A program made the position numbers and the translations under genes. DNA of 64,000 nt from Hydractinia symbiolongicarpus (Eukaryota > Cnidaria > Hydrozoa > Anthoathecata > Hydractiniidae), in the NCBI RefSeq assembly GCF_029227915.1, contig NC_079884.1:30754001-30818000 (forward strand), written 5' to 3'. Below, one piece after another: positions 37,226-51,040 of this stretch. The notes beneath the pieces are model-generated. The model was not told the origin of the DNA. It ran no database searches and saw only the letters and a program-made list of their open reading frames with translations. Position 1 is the stretch's first letter, and every line of letters starts with the position of its first letter.

Positions 37226-38035
37226 ACCGCGATTTCCCGTAAATCCCGGGCTTGGCCCGTATAGTCGAATGTATACAAAGAAGCACCCTGTGAGTAAACT
37301 CATTTCCAGAACGATTTTTTAAATTAGTTTTTCACCACTAAAACGCATAAGACTTGAAGTTTTCAAAAATGTTTTCATTTTTGATGAGACGCTGAATAAA
37401 AGAAGTTTAATCGCCGTCAAACGAAAACCCGCGATTTCCCGTAAATCCCGGGCTTGGCCCGTATAGTCAAAAGTATACAAAGAAAGTACCCAGGGAGTAA
37501 ACTCATTTCCCGAACGATTTTTTAAATTATTTTGTCACCACTAAAACGCATGAGACTTGTGGTTTTCAAAAGTATTTTCATTTTTGTTGAGACGCTGAAT
37601 AAAAGAAGTTTAATCGCCGGCAAACGAAAACCGCGATTTCCCGTAAATCCCGGGCTTGGCCCGTATAGTCGAATGTATACAAAGAAAGTACCCTGTGAGT
37701 AAACTCATTTCTAAAACGATTTTTTAAATTATCTTTTCACCACTAAAACGCATGAGACTTGTAATTTTCAAAAATGTTTTCATTTTTGATGAGACGCTGA
37801 ATAAAAGAAGTTTAATCGCCGGCAAACGAAAACCCGCCATTTCCCGTAAATTCCGGGCTTGGCCCGTATAGTCAAAAGTATACAAAGAAAGTACCCAGGG
37901 ATTAAACTCATTTCCGAAACGATTTTTTAAATTATTTTGTCACCACTAAAACGCATGAGACTTGTTGATTTCAAAAGTGTTTTCATTTTTGATGAGACGC
38001 TGAATAAAAGAAGTTTAATCGCCTGCAAACGAAAA

Positions 38036-38178
38036 CCCGCGATTTCCCATAAATCCCGGGCTTGGCCCGTATAGTCAAAAGTATACAAAGAAAGTACCCA
38101 GGGAGTAAACTGATTTCCCGAACGATTTTTCAAATTATTTCGCTTAATGAAAGGGGTTTAATCGCCGGCAAACGAAAA
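38036..38178 (+). repeat. Short monomer, 143 bp, copy 2
   Basis: Same breakpoint (38140/38141) and same ACCGCG follower as copy 1. It lies 953 bp downstream of copy 1 and carries CCCATAAATCC in its GC-rich part. Confidence 0.85.
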
Positions 38179-40411
38179 ACCGCGATTTCCCGTAAATCCC
38201 GGGCTTGGCCCGTATAGTCGAATGTATACAAAGAAAGCACCCTGTGAGTAAACTCATTTCCAGAACGATTTTTTAAATTAGTTTTTCACCACTAAAACGC
38301 ATAAGACTTGAAGTTTTCAAAAATGTTTTCATTTTTGATGAGACGCTGAATAAAAGAAGTTTAATCGCCGTCAAACGAAAACCCGCGATTTCCCGTAAAT
38401 CCCGGGCTTGGCCCGTATAGTCAAAAGTATACAAAGAAAGTACCCAGGGAGTAAACTCATTTCCCGAACGATTTTTTAAATTATTTTGTCACCACTAAAA
38501 CGCATGAGACTTGTGGTTTTCAAAAGTGTTTTCATTTTTGTTGAGACGCTGAATAAAAGAGGTTTAATCGCCGGCAAACGAAAACCCGCGATTTCCCGTA
38601 AATCCCGGGCTTGGCCCGTATAGTCGAATGTATACAAAGAAAGTACCCTGTGAGTAAAGTCATTTCCAGAACGTCTTTTTAAATTATTTTGTCACCACTA
38701 AAACGCATGAGACTTGCGGTTTTCAAAAGTGTTTTCATTTTTGATGAGACGCTGAACAAAAGAAGTTTAATCGCCGGCAAACGCAAACCTGCGATTTACC
38801 GTAAATCCCGGGCTTGGCCGTATAGTCGAATGTATACAAAAAAAGTACCCAGGGAGTAAACTCATTTACCAAACGATTTTTTTAAATTATTTTTTCACCA
38901 CTAAAACGCATGAGACTTGTAGTTTTCAAAAATGTTTTTATTTTAGATGAGACGCTGAATAAAAGAAGTTTACTCGCCGGCAAACGAAAACCCGCGATTT
39001 CCCGTAAATCCCGGGCTTGGCCCGTATAGTCGAATGTACACATAGAAAGTACCCAGGGAGTAAACTCATTTCCCGAACAATTTTTTAAATTATTTTTACA
39101 CCACTAAAACGCGTGAGACTTGCAGTTTTCAAAAATGTTTTCATTTTTGATGAAACGCTTAATGAAAGGGGTTTAATCGCCGGCAAACGAAAACCCGCGA
39201 TTTCCCGTAAATCCCGTGCTTGGCCCGTATTGTCGAATGTATACAAAAAAAGCACCCTGTGAGTAAACTCATTTCCAGAACGATTCTTTAAATTAGTTTT
39301 TCACCACTAAAACGCATAAGGCTTGAAGTTTTCAAAAATGTTTTCATTTTTGATGAGACGCTGAATAATAGAAGTTTAATCGCCGTCAAACGAAAACCCG
39401 CGATTTCCCGTAAATTCCGGGCTTGGCCCGTATAGTCAAAAGTATACAAAGAAAGTACCCAGGGATTAAACTCATTTCCGAAACGATTTTTTAAATTATT
39501 TTGTCACCACTAAAACGCATGAGACTTGTTGATTTCAAAAGTGTTTTCATTTTTGATGAGACGCTGAATAAAAGAAGTTTAATCGCCGGCAAACGAAAAC
39601 CCGCGATTTCCCATAAATCCCGGGCTTGGCCCGTATAGTCGAATGTATACAAAGAAAGTACCCTGTGAGTAAAGTCATTTTCAGAACGTCTTTTTAAATT
39701 ATTGTGTCACCACTAAAACGCATGAGACTTGCGGTTTTCAAAAGTGTTTTCATTTTTGATGAGACGCTGAACAAAAGAAGTTTAATCGCCGGCAAACGCA
39801 AACCTGCGATTTCCCGTAAATCCCGGGCTTGGCCGTATAGTCGAATGTATACAAAAAAAGTACCCAGGGAGTAAACTCATTTACCGAACGATTTTTTTAA
39901 ATTATTTTTTCACCACTAAAACGCATGAGACTTATAGTTTTCAAAAATGTTTTCATTTTTGATGAAACGCTTAATGAAAGGGGTTTAATCGCCGGCAAAC
40001 GAAAACCCGCGATTTCCCGTAAATCCCGTGCTTGGCCCGTATAGTCGAATGTATACAAAGAAAGCACCCTGTGAGTAAACTCATTTCCAGGACGATTCTT
40101 TAAATTAGTTTTTCACCACTAAAACGCATAAGACTTGCAGTTTTCAAAAATGTTTTTATTTTTGATGAGACGCTGAATAAAAGAAGTTTAATCGCCGTCA
40201 AACGAAAACCCGCGATTTCCCGTAAATTCCGGGCTTGGCCCGTATATTCAAAAGTATACAAAGAAAGTACCCAGGGATTAAACTCATTTCCGAAACGATT
40301 TTTTAAATTATTTTGTCACCACTAAAACGCATGAGACTTGTTGATTTCAAAAGTGTTTTTATTTTTGATGAGACGCTGAATAAAAGAAGTTTAATCGCCG
40401 TCAAACGAAAA

Positions 40412-40554
40412 CCCGCGATTTCCCGTAAATTCCGGGCTTGGCCCGTATAGTCAAAAGTATACAAAGAAAGTACCCAGGGAGTAAACTGATTTCCCGAACG
40501 ATTTTTCAAATTATTTCGCTTAATGAAAGGGGTTTAATCGCCGGCAAACGAAAA
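40412..40554 (+). repeat. Short monomer, 143 bp, copy 3
   Basis: Same breakpoint at 40516/40517. It is the first short monomer of the left 1300-bp HOR unit. Its GC-rich part reads AAATTCCGGGC, as in copy 1. Confidence 0.85.
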
Positions 40555-41162
40555 ACCGCGATTTCCCGTAAATCCCGGGCTTGGCCCGTATAGTCGAATG
40601 TATACAAAGAAAGCACCCTGTGAGTAAACTCATTTCCAGAACGATTTTTTAAATTAGTTTTTCCCCACTAAAACGCAAAAGACTTGAAGTTTTCAAAAAT
40701 GTTTTCATTTTTGATGAGACGCTGAATAAAAGAAGTTTAATCGCCGTCAAACGAAAACCCGCGATTTCCCGTAAATCCCGGGCTTGGCCCGTATAGTCAA
40801 AAGTATACAAAGAAAGTACCCAGGGAGTAAACTCATTTCCCGAACGATTTTTTAAATTATTTTGTCACTACTAAAACGCATGAGACTTGTGGTTTTCAAA
40901 AGTGTTTTCATTTTTGTTGAGACGCTGAATAAAGGAAGTTTAATCGCCGGCAAACGAAAACCGCGATTTCCCGTAAATCCCGGGCTTGGCCCGTATAGTC
41001 GAATGTATACAAAGAAAGTACCCTGTGAGTAAACTCATTTCTAAAACGATTTTTTAAATTATCTTTTCACCACTAAAACGCATGAGACTTGTTGATTTCA
41101 AAAGTGTTTTCATTTTTGATGAGACGCTGAATAAAAGAAGTTTAATCGCCGGCAAACGAAAA

Positions 41163-41305
41163 CCCGCGATTTCCCATAAATCCCGGGCTTGGCCCGTATA
41201 GTCAAAAGTATACAAAGAAAGTACCCAGGGAGTAAACTGATTTCCCGAACGATTTTTCAAATTATTTCGCTTAATGAAAGGGGTTTAATCGCCGGCAAAC
41301 GAAAA
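41163..41305 (+). repeat. Short monomer, 143 bp, copy 4
   Basis: Same breakpoint at 41267/41268. It is the second short monomer of the left 1300-bp unit and has CCCATAAATCC, as in copy 2. Confidence 0.85.
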
Positions 41306-41711
41306 ACCGCGATTTCCCGTAAATCCCGGGCTTGGCCCGTATAGTCGAATGTATACAAAGAAAGCACCCTGTGAGTAAACTCATTTCCAGAACGATTCTT
41401 TAAAATAGTTTTTCACCACTAAAACGCATAAGACTTGAAGTTTTCAAAAATGTTTTTATTTTTGATGAGACGCTGAATAAAAGAAGTTTAATCGCCGTCA
41501 AACGAAAACCCGCGATTTCCCGTAAATTCCGGGCTTGGCCCGTATAGTCAAAAGTATACAAAGAAAGTACCCAGGGATTAAACTCATTTCCGAAACGATT
41601 TTTTAAATTATTTTGTCACCACTAAAACGCATGAGACTTGTTGATTTCAAAAGTGTTTTTATTTTTGATGAGACGCTGAATAAAAGAAGTTTAATCGCCG
41701 TCAAACGAAAA

Positions 41712-41854
41712 CCCGCGATTTCCCGTAAATTCTGGGCTTGGCCCGTATAGTCAAAAGTATACAAAGAAAGTACCCAGGGAGTAAACTGATTTCCCGAACG
41801 ATTTTTCAAATTATTTCGCTTAATGAAAGGGGTTTAATCGCCGGCAAACGAAAA
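41712..41854 (+). repeat. Short monomer, 143 bp, copy 5
   Basis: Same breakpoint at 41816/41817. It corresponds to copy 3 in the right 1300-bp unit, with a private AATTCTGGGC change. Confidence 0.85.
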
Positions 41855-42462
41855 ACCGCGATTTCCCGTAAATCCCGGGCTTGGCCCGTATAGTCGAATG
41901 TATACAAAGAAAGCACCCTGTGAGTAAACTCATTTCCAGAACGATTTTTTAAATTAGTTTTTCACCACTAAAACGCATAAGACTTGAAGTTTTCAAAAAT
42001 GTTTTCATTTTTGATGAGACGCTGAATAAAAGAAGTTTAATCGCCGTCAAACGAAAACCCGCGATTTCCCGTAAATCCCGGGCTTGGCCCGTATAGTCAA
42101 AAGTATACAAAGAAAGTACCCAGGGAGTAAACTCATTTCCCGAACGATTTTTTAAATTATTTTGTCACCACTAAAACGCATGAGACTTGTGGTTTTCAAA
42201 AGTGTTTTCATTTTTGTTGAGACGCTGAATAAAGGAAGTTTAATCGCCGGCAAACGAAAACCGCGATTTCCCGTAAATCCCGGGCTTGGCCCGTATAGTC
42301 GAATGTATACAAAGAAAATACCCTGTGAGTAAACTCATTTCCAAAACGATTTTTTAAATTATCTTTTCACCACTAAAACGCATGAGACTTGTTGATTTCA
42401 AAAGTGTTTTCATTTTTGATGAGACGCTGAATAAAAGAAGTTTAATCGCCGGCAAACGAAAA

Positions 42463-42605
42463 CCCGCGATTTCCCATAAATCCCGGGCTTGGCACGTATA
42501 GTCAAAAGTATACAAAGAAAGTACCCAGGGAGTAAACTGATTTCCCGAACGATTTTTCAAATTATTTCGCTTAATGAAAGGGGTTTAATCGCCGGCAAAC
42601 GAAAA
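42463..42605 (+). repeat. Short monomer, 143 bp, copy 6
   Basis: Same breakpoint at 42567/42568. It corresponds to copy 4 in the right 1300-bp unit, with a private GGCACGTATAG change. Confidence 0.85.
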
Positions 42606-44635
42606 ACCGCGATTTCCCGTAAATCCCGGGCTTGGCCCGTATAGTCGAATGTATACAAAGAAAGCACCCTGTGAGTAAACCCATTTCCAGAACGATTTTT
42701 TAAATCAGTTTTTCACCACTAAAACGCATAAGACTTGAAGTTTTCAAAAATGTTTTCATTTTTGATGAGACGCTGAATAAAAGAAGTTTAATCGCCGTCA
42801 AACGAAAACCCGCGATTTCCCGTAAATCCCGGGCTTGGCCCGTATAGTCAAAAGTATACAAAGAAAGTACCCAGGGAGTAAACTCATTTCCCGAAGGATT
42901 TTTTAAATTATTTTGTCACCACTAACACGCATGAGACTTGTGGTTTTCAAAAGTGTTTTCATTTTTGTTGAGACGCTGAATAAAAGAAGTTTAATCGCCG
43001 GCAAACGAAAACCCGCGATTTCCCGTAAATCCCGGGCTTGGCCCGTATAGTCGAATGTATACAAAGAAAGTACCCTGTGAGTAAACTCATTTCTAAAACG
43101 ATTTCTTAAATTATCTTTTCACCACTAAAACGCATGAGACTTGCAGTTTTCAAAAGTGTTTTCATTTTTGATGAGACGCTGAACAAAAGAAGTTTAATCG
43201 CCGTCAAACGAAAACCCGCCATTTCCCGTAAATTCCGGGCTTGGCCCGTATAGTCAAAAGTATACAAAGAAAGTACCCAGGGATTAAACTCATTTCCGAA
43301 ACGATTTTTTAAATTATTTTGTCACCACTAAAACGCATGAGACTTGTTGATTTCAAAAGTGTTTTTATTTTTGATGAGACGCTGAATAAAAGAAGTTTAA
43401 TCGCCGTCAAACGAAAACCCGCGATTTCCCGTAAATCCCGTGCTTGGCCTGTATAGTCGAATGTATACAAAGAAAGCACCCTGTGAGTAAACTCATTTCC
43501 AGAACGATTCTTTAAATTAGTTTTTCACCACTAAAACGCATAAGGCTTGAAGTTTTCAAAAATGTTTTCATTTTTGATGAGACGCTGAATAATAGAAGTT
43601 TAATCGCCGTCAAACGAAAACCCGCGATTTCCCGTAAATTCCGGGCTTGGCCCGTATGGTCAAAAGTATACAAAGAAAGTACCCAGGGATTAAACTCATT
43701 TCCGAAACGATTTTTTAAATTATTTTGTCACCACTAAAACGCATGAGACTTGTTGATTTCAAAAGTGTTTTCATTTTTGATGAGACGCTGAATAAAAGAA
43801 GTTTAATCGCCGGCAAACGAAAACCCGCGATTTCCCGTAAATCCCGGGCTTGGCCCGTATAGTCGAATGTATACAAAGAAAGTACCCTGTGAGTAAACTC
43901 ATTTCTAAAACGATTTTTTAAATTATCTTTTCACCACTAAAACGCATGAGACTTGTAATTTTCAAAAATGTTTTCATTTTTGATGAGACGCTGAATAAAA
44001 GAAGTTTAATCGCCGGCAAACGAAAACCCGCCATTTCCCGTAAACCCCGGACTCGGCCCGTATAGTCGAATGTATACAAAGAAAGTACCCAGGGAGTAAA
44101 CTCATTTCCCGAACAATTTTTTAAATTATTTTTACACCACTAAAACGCATGAGACTTGCAGTTTTCAAAAATGTTTTCCTTTTTGATGAAACGCTTAATG
44201 AAAGGGGTTTAATCGCCGGCAAACGAAAACCCGCGATTTCCCGTAAATCCCGTGCTTGGCCCGTATAGTCGAATGTATACAAAGAAAGCACCCTGTGAGT
44301 AAACTCATTTCCAGAACGATTTTTTAAATTAGTTTTTCACCACTAAAACGCATAAGGCTTGAAGTTTTCAAAAATGTTTTCATTTTTGATGAGACGCTAA
44401 ATAATAGAAGTTTAATCGCCGTCAAACGAAAACCCGCGATTTCCCGTAAATTCCGGGCTTGGCCCGTATAGTCAAAAGTATACAAAGAAAGTACCCAGGG
44501 ATTAAACTCATTTCCGAAACGATTTTTTAAATTATTTTGTCACCACTAAAACGCATGAGACTTGTTGATTTCAAAAGTGTTTTCATTTTTGATGAGACGC
44601 TGAATAAAAGAAGTTTAATCGTCGGCAAACGAAAA

Positions 44636-44778
44636 CCCGCGATTTCCATTAAATCCCGGGCTTGGCCCGTATAGTCAAAAGTATACAAAGAAAGTACCCA
44701 GGGAGTAAACTGATTTCCCGAACGATTTTTCAAATTATTTCGCTTAATGAAAGGGGTTTAATCGCCGGCAAACGAAAA
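44636..44778 (+). repeat. Short monomer, 143 bp, copy 7
   Basis: Same breakpoint at 44740/44741. The GC-rich part has CCATTAAATCC. This copy closes the domain of dense short monomers. Confidence 0.85.
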
Positions 44779-44779
44779 A

Positions 44780-45680
44780 CCGCGATTTCCCGTAAATCCC
44801 GGGCTTGGCCCGTATAGTCGAATGTATACAAAGAAAGCACCCTGTGAGTAAACTCATTTCCAGAACGATTTTTTAAATTAGTTTTTCACCACTAAAACGC
44901 ATAAGACTTGAAGTTTTCAAAAATGTTTTCATTTTTGATGAGACGCTGAATAAAAGAAGTTTAATCGCCGTCAAACGAAAACCCGCGATTTCCCGTAAAT
45001 CCCGGGCTTGGCCCGTATAGTCAAAAGTATACAAAGAAAGTACCCAGGGAGTAAACTCATTTCCCGAACGATTTTTTAAATTATTTTGTCACCACTAAAA
45101 CGCATGAGACTTGTGGTTTTCAAAAGTGTTTTCATTTTTGATGAGACGCTGAATAAAAGAAGTTTAATCGCCGGCAAACGCAAACCTGTGATTTACCGTA
45201 AATCCCGGGCTTGGCCGTATAGTCGAATGTATACAAAAAAAGTACCCAGGGAGTAAACTCATTTACCGAACGATTTTTTTAAATTATGTTTTCACCACTA
45301 AAACGCATGAGACTTGTAGTTTTCAAAAATGTTTTCATTTTTGATGAGACGCTGAATAAAAGAAGTTTAATCGCCGGCAAACGAAAACCCGCGATTTCCC
45401 GTAAATCCCGGGCTTGGCCCGTATAGTCGAATGTATACATAGAAGGTACCCAGGGAGTAAACTCATTTCCCGAACAATTTTTTAAATTATTTTTACACCA
45501 CTAAAACGCATGAGACTTGCAGTTTTCAAAAATGTTTTCATTTTTGATGAAACGCTTAATGAAAGGGGTTTAATCGCCGGCAAACGAAAACCCGCGATTT
45601 CCCGTAAATCCCGTGCTTGGCCCGTATAGTCGAATGTATACAAAGAAAGCACCCTGTGAGTAAACTCATTTCCAGAACGA
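44780..45680 (+). repeat. Mosaic satellite segment between HOR domains
   Basis: About four and a half monomers of the AAATTAGTTTTTC, GTCAAAAGTATAC, GGCTTGGCCGTATAG and GAACAATTTTTTAAATT types, in an order like that of the 26-33 kb HOR. No unique sequence. Confidence 0.7.
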
Positions 45681-48600
45681 TTTTTTAAATTATTTTGTCA
45701 CCACTAAAACGCATGAGACTTGTGGTTTTCAAAAGTGTTTTCATTTTTGTTGAGACGCTGAATAAAAGAAGTTTAATCGCCGGCAAACGAAAACCCGCGA
45801 TTTCCCGTAAATCGCGGGCTTGGCCCGTATAGTCGAATGTATACAAAGAAAGTACCCTGTGAGTAAACTCATTTCTAAAACGATTTTTTAAATTATCTTT
45901 TCACCACTAAAACGCATGAGACTTGTAATTTTCAAAAATGTTTTCATTTTTGATGAGACGCTGAATAAAAGAAGTTTAATCGCCGGCAAACGAAAACCCG
46001 CCATTTCCCGTAAACCCCGGACTCGGCCCGTATAGTCGAATGTATACAAAGAAAGTACCCAGGGAGTGAAATCATTTCCCGAACGATTTTTTAAATTATT
46101 TTTTTCACCACTAAAACGCATGAGACTTGTAGTTTTCAAAAATGCTTTCATTTTTGCTGTGACTCTTAATGAAAGAGGTTTAAATGCCGGCAAACGAAAA
46201 CCCGCGATTTCCCGTAAATCCCGGGCTTGGCCCGTATAGTCGAATGTATACAAAGAAAGTACCTGTGAGTAAAGTCATTTCCAGAACGTCTTTTTAAATT
46301 ATTTTGTCACCACTAAAACGCATAAGACTTGCGGTTTTCAAAAGTGTTTTCATTTTTGATTTGACACTGAATAAAAGAAGTTTAATCGCCGGCAAACGCA
46401 AACCTGCGATTTCCCGTAAATCCCGGGCTTGGCCGTATAGTCTAATGTATACAAAAAAAGTACCCTGTGAGTAAACTCATTTCCAGAACGATTCTTTAAA
46501 TTAGTTTTTCACCACTAAAACGCATGAGACTTGAAATTTTCAAAAATGTTTTCATTTTTGATGAGACGCTTAATGAAAGAAGTTTAATCGCCGGCAAACG
46601 AAAACCCGCGATTTCCCGTAAATCCCGGACTCGGCCCGTATAGTCGAATGTATACAAAGAAAGTACCCAGGGAGTAAACTGATTTCCCGAACGATTTTTC
46701 AAATTATTTCTGCACCACTAGAACGCATGAGACTTGTAGTTTTCAAAAATGTTTTCATTTTTGATGAGACGCTTAATGAAAGAAGTTTAATCGCCGGCAA
46801 ACGAAAACCCGCGATTTCCCGTAAATCCCGGAATCGGCCCGTATAGTCGAATGTATACAAAGAAAGCACCCTGTGAGTAAACTCATTTCCAGAACGATTT
46901 TTTAAATTATTTTGTCACCACTAAAACGCATGAGACTTGTGGTTTTCAAAAGTGTTTTCATTTTTGTTGAGACGCTGAATAAAAGAAGTTTAATCGCCGG
47001 CAAACGAAAACCCGCGATTTCCCGTAAATCGCGGGCTTGGCCCGTATAGTCGAATGTATACAAAGAAAGTACCCTGTGAGTAAACTCATTTCTAAAACGA
47101 TTTTTTAAATTATCTTTTCACCACTAAAACGCATGAGACTTGTAATTTTCAAAAATGTTTTCATTTTTGATGAGACGCTGAATAAAAGAAGTTTAATCGC
47201 CGGCAAACGAAAACCCGCCATTTCCCGTAAACCCCGGACTCGGCCCGTATAGTCGAATGTATACAAAGAAAGTACCCAGGGAATGAAATCATTTCCCGAA
47301 CGATTTTTTAAATTATTTTTTTCACCACTAAAACGCATGAGACTTGTAGTTTTCAAAAATGCTTTCATTTTTGCTGAGACTCTTAATGAAAGAGGTTTAA
47401 ATGCCGGCAAACGAAAACCCGCGATTTCCCGTAAATCCCGGGCTTGGCCCGTATAGTCGAATGTATACAAAGAAAGTACCTGTGAGTAAAGTCATTTCCA
47501 GAACGTCTTTTTAAATTATTTTGTCACCACTAAAACGCATGAGACTTGCGGTTTTCAAAAGTGTTTTCATTTTTGATTTGACGCTGAATAAAAGAAGTTT
47601 AATCGCCGGCAAACGCAAACCTGCGATTTCCCGTAAATCCCGGGCTTGGCCGTATAGTCTAATGTATACAAAAAAAGTACCCTGTGAGTAAACTCATTTC
47701 CAGAACGATTCTTTAAATTAGTTTTTCACCACTAAAACGCATGAGACTTGAAATTTTCAAAAATGTTTTCATTTTTGATGAGACGCTTAATGAAAGAAGT
47801 TTAATCGCCGGCAAACGAAAACCCGCGATTTCCCGTAAATCCCGGAATCGGCCCGTATAGTCGAATGTATACAAAGAAAGCACCCTGTGAGTAAACTCAT
47901 TTCCAGAACGATTTTTTAAATTATTTTGTCACCACTAAAACGCATGAGACTTGTGGTTTTCAAAAGTGTTTTCATTTTTGTTGAGACGCTGAATAAAAGA
48001 AGTTTAATCGCCGGCAAACGAAAACCCGCGATTTCCCGTAAATCGCGGGCTTGGCCCGTATAGTCGAATGTATACAAAGAAAGTACCCTGTGAGTAAACT
48101 CATTTCTAAAACGATTTTTTAAATTATCTTTTCACCACTAAAACGCATGAGACTTGTAATTTTCAAAAATGTTTTCATTTTTGATGAGACGCTGAATAAA
48201 AGAAGTTTAATCGCCGGCAAACGAAAACCCGCCATTTCCCGTAAACCCCGGACTCGGCCCGTATAGTCGAATGTATACAAAGAAAGTACCCAGGGAGTGA
48301 AATCATTTCCCGAACGATTTTTTAAATTATTTTTTTCACCACTAAAACGCATGAGACTTGTAGTTTTCAAAAATGCTTTCATTTTTGCTGAGACTTTTAA
48401 TGAAAGAGGTTTAAATGCCGGCAAACGAAAACCCGCGATTTCCCGTAAATCCCGGGCTTGGCCCGTATAGTCGAATGTATACAAAGAAAGTACCTGTGAG
48501 TAAAGTCATTTCCAGAACGTCTTTTTAAATTATTTTGTCACCACTAAAACGCATGAGACTTGCGGTTTTCAAAAGTGTTTTCATTTTTGATTTGACGCTG

Positions 48601-49110
48601 AATAAAAGAAGTTTAATCGCCGGCAAACGCAAACCTGCGATTTCCCGTAAATCCCGGGCTTGGCCGTATAGTCTAATGTATACAAAAAAAGTACCCTGTG
48701 AGTAAACTCATTTCCAGAACGATTCTTTAAATTAGTTTTTCACCACTAAAACGCATGAGACTTGAAATTTTCAAAAATGTTTTCATTTTTGATGAGACGC
48801 TTAATGAAAGAAGTTTAATCGCCGGCAAACGAAAACCCGCGATTTCCCGTAAATCCCGGACTCGGCCTGTATAGTCGAATGTATACAAAGAAAGTACCCA
48901 GGGAGTAAACTGATTTCCCGAACGATTTTTCAAATTATTTCTGCACCACTAGAACGCATGAGACTTGTAGTTTTCAAAAATGTTTTCATTTTTGATGAGA
49001 CGCTTAATGAAAGAAGTTTAATCGCCGGCAAACGAAAACCCGCGATTTCCCGTAAATCCCGGAATCGGCCCGTATAGTCGAATGTATACAAAGAAAGTAC
49101 CCAGGGAGTG
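45680..49110 (+). repeat. 6-mer / 5-mer / 6-mer HOR series (1217, 1014 and ~1200 bp)
   Basis: Equivalent points at 45888, 47105 and 48119 are 1217 and 1014 bp apart. Shared markers are AAATCGCGGGC, AATGCTTTCATTTTTGC, GTTTAAATGCCGGC, TTTTTGATTTGAC and GTCTAATGTATAC. The middle unit lacks exactly one monomer. Where the outer units have a CTGCACCACTAGAACG monomer (about 46709 and 48940), the middle unit passes straight from CTTGAAATTTTC to CCGGAATCGG in one fused monomer (about 47740-47855). Loss by unequal exchange is the simplest reading. Confidence 0.88.
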
Positions 49111-50054
49111 AAATCATTTCCCGAACGATTCTTTAAATTATTTTTTTCACCACTAAAACGCATGAGACTTGTAGTTTTCAAAAATGTTTTCATTTTTGCT
49201 GAGACGCCTAATGAAAGAGGTTTAATCGCCGGCAAACGAAAACCCGCGATTTCCCGTAAATCCCGGGCTTGGCCCGTATAGTCGAATGTATACAAAGAAA
49301 GTAACCTGTGAGTAAAGTCATTTCCAGAACGATTTTTTAAATTATTTTTCCACCACTAAAACGCATAAGACTTGTAGTTTACAAAAATTTTTTCATTTTT
49401 GATGAGACGCTGAATAAAAGAAGTTTAATCGCTGGCAAACGAAAACCCGCGATTTCCCGTAAATCCCGGGCTTGGCCCGTATAGTCAAAAAAATACAAAG
49501 AAAGTACCCAGGGAGTAAACTCATTTCCTGAACGATTTTTTAAATTATTTTGTCACCACTAAAACGCATGAGACTTGTGGTTTTCAAAAGTGTTTTCATT
49601 TTTGATGAGACGCTGAATAAAAGAAGTTTAATCGCCGGCAAACGCAAACCTGCTATTTCCCGTAAATCCCGGGCTTGGCCGTATAGTCGAATGTATACAA
49701 AAAAAGTACCCAGGGAGTAAACTCAATCACCGAACGATTTTTTTAAATTATTTTTTCACCACTAAAACGCATGAGACTTGTAGTTTTCAAAAATGTTTTC
49801 ATTTTTGATGAGACTCTGAATAAAAGAAGTTTAATCGCCGGCAAACGAAAACCCGCGATTTCCCGTAAATCCCGGGCTTAGCCCGTATAGTCAAATGAAA
49901 ACAAAGAAAGCACCCTGTGAGTAAACTCATTTCCAGAACGATTTTTTAAATTAGTTTTTCACCAGTAAAACGCATAAGACTTGTAGTTTTCAAAAATGTT
50001 TTCATTTTTGATGAGACGCTGAATAAAAGAAGTTTAATCGCCGTGAAACGAAAA

Positions 50055-50228
50055 CCCGCGATTTCCCGTAAATCCCGGGTTTGGCCCGTATAGTCAAAAG
50101 TATACAAAGAAAGTACCCAGGGATTAAACTCATTTCCTGAACGGATTTATAGACTTGTAGTTTTCAAAAATGTTTTCATTTTTGATGAGACGCTTAATGA
50201 AAGGGGTTTAATCGCCGGCAAACGAAAA
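50055..50228 (+). repeat. Short monomer, 174 bp (29-bp net deletion), copy 1
   Basis: At about 50138-50160 GAACG is followed by GATTTAT and then AGACTTGTAG. Intact copies have 36 bases in place of the 7. The AAATTA and CACCACT segment is lost, but the hairpin remains. The short GATTTAT patch at the join may be filler sequence or a mutated remnant. Confidence 0.82.
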
Positions 50229-51040
50229 CCCGCGATTTCCCGTAAATCCCGGGCTTGGCCCGTACAGTCAAAAGTATACAAAGAAAGTACCCAGGGAGTA
50301 AACTGATTTCTCGAACGATTTTTCAAATTATTTCTGCACCACTAGAAAAAATGAGACTTGTAGTTTTCAAAAATGTTTTCATTTTAAATGAGATGCTTAA
50401 TGAAAGAGGTTTAATCGACGGCAAACGAAAACCCGCGATTTCCCGTAAATCCCAGACTCGGCCCGTATAGTCAAAAGTATACAAAGAAGGTACCCAGGGA
50501 GTAAACTTATTTCCCGAACGATTTTTAAAATTATTTTTTCACCACTAAAACGTATGAGACTTGTAGTTTTCAAAAAAGTTTTCATTTTTGATGAAACGCT
50601 TAATGAAAGGGGTTTAATCGCCGGCAAACGAAAACCCGCGATTTCCCGTAAATCCCGTGATTGGCCCGTATAGTCGTATGTATACAAAGAAAGCACCCTG
50701 TGAGTAAACTCATTTTCAGAACGATTCTTTAAATTAGATTTTCACCACTAAAACGCGTAAGACTTGAAGTTTTCAAAAATGTTTTCATTTTTGATGAGAC
50801 GCTGAATAAAAGAAGTTTAATCGCCGTCAAACGAAAACCCGCGATTTCCCGTAAATCCCGGGCTTGGCCCGTATAGTCAAAAGTATACAAAGAAAGTACC
50901 CAGGGATTAAACTCATTTCCGAAACGATTTTTTAAATTATTTTGTCACCACTAAAACGCATGAGACTTGTTGTTTTTAAAAGTGTTTTCATTTTTGATGA
51001 GACGCTGAATAAAAGAAGTTTAATCGCCGGCAAACGAAAA

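Larger units (their letters stand above)
40025..42624 (+). repeat. 7-monomer HOR (5 full + 2 short), 1300 bp, 2 copies
   Basis: Units of about 40025-41324 and 41325-42624 align at exactly 1300 bp with only scattered substitutions, for example CCAGGACG near 40088 versus CCAGAACG near 41388, and TAAATTAG versus TAAAATAG. Each unit holds two 143-bp monomers (40412-40554 and 41163-41305; 41712-41854 and 42463-42605). Confidence 0.88.
36770..44780 (+). repeat. HOR domain containing 143-bp deleted monomers
   Basis: This block is built from the types GTTGATTTCAAAAG, GGGATTAAACTCATTTCCGAAACG, CTGATTTCCCGAACGATTTTTC with the CGCTTAATG deletion, and AAAGCACCCTGTGAG / AAATTAGTTTTTC. Equivalent points recur at offsets of 953 bp (four full plus one short monomer), 2376 bp (eleven full plus one short) and 1300 bp (five full plus two short). 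The deleted monomer is therefore an integral part of the amplified unit. Confidence 0.85.
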
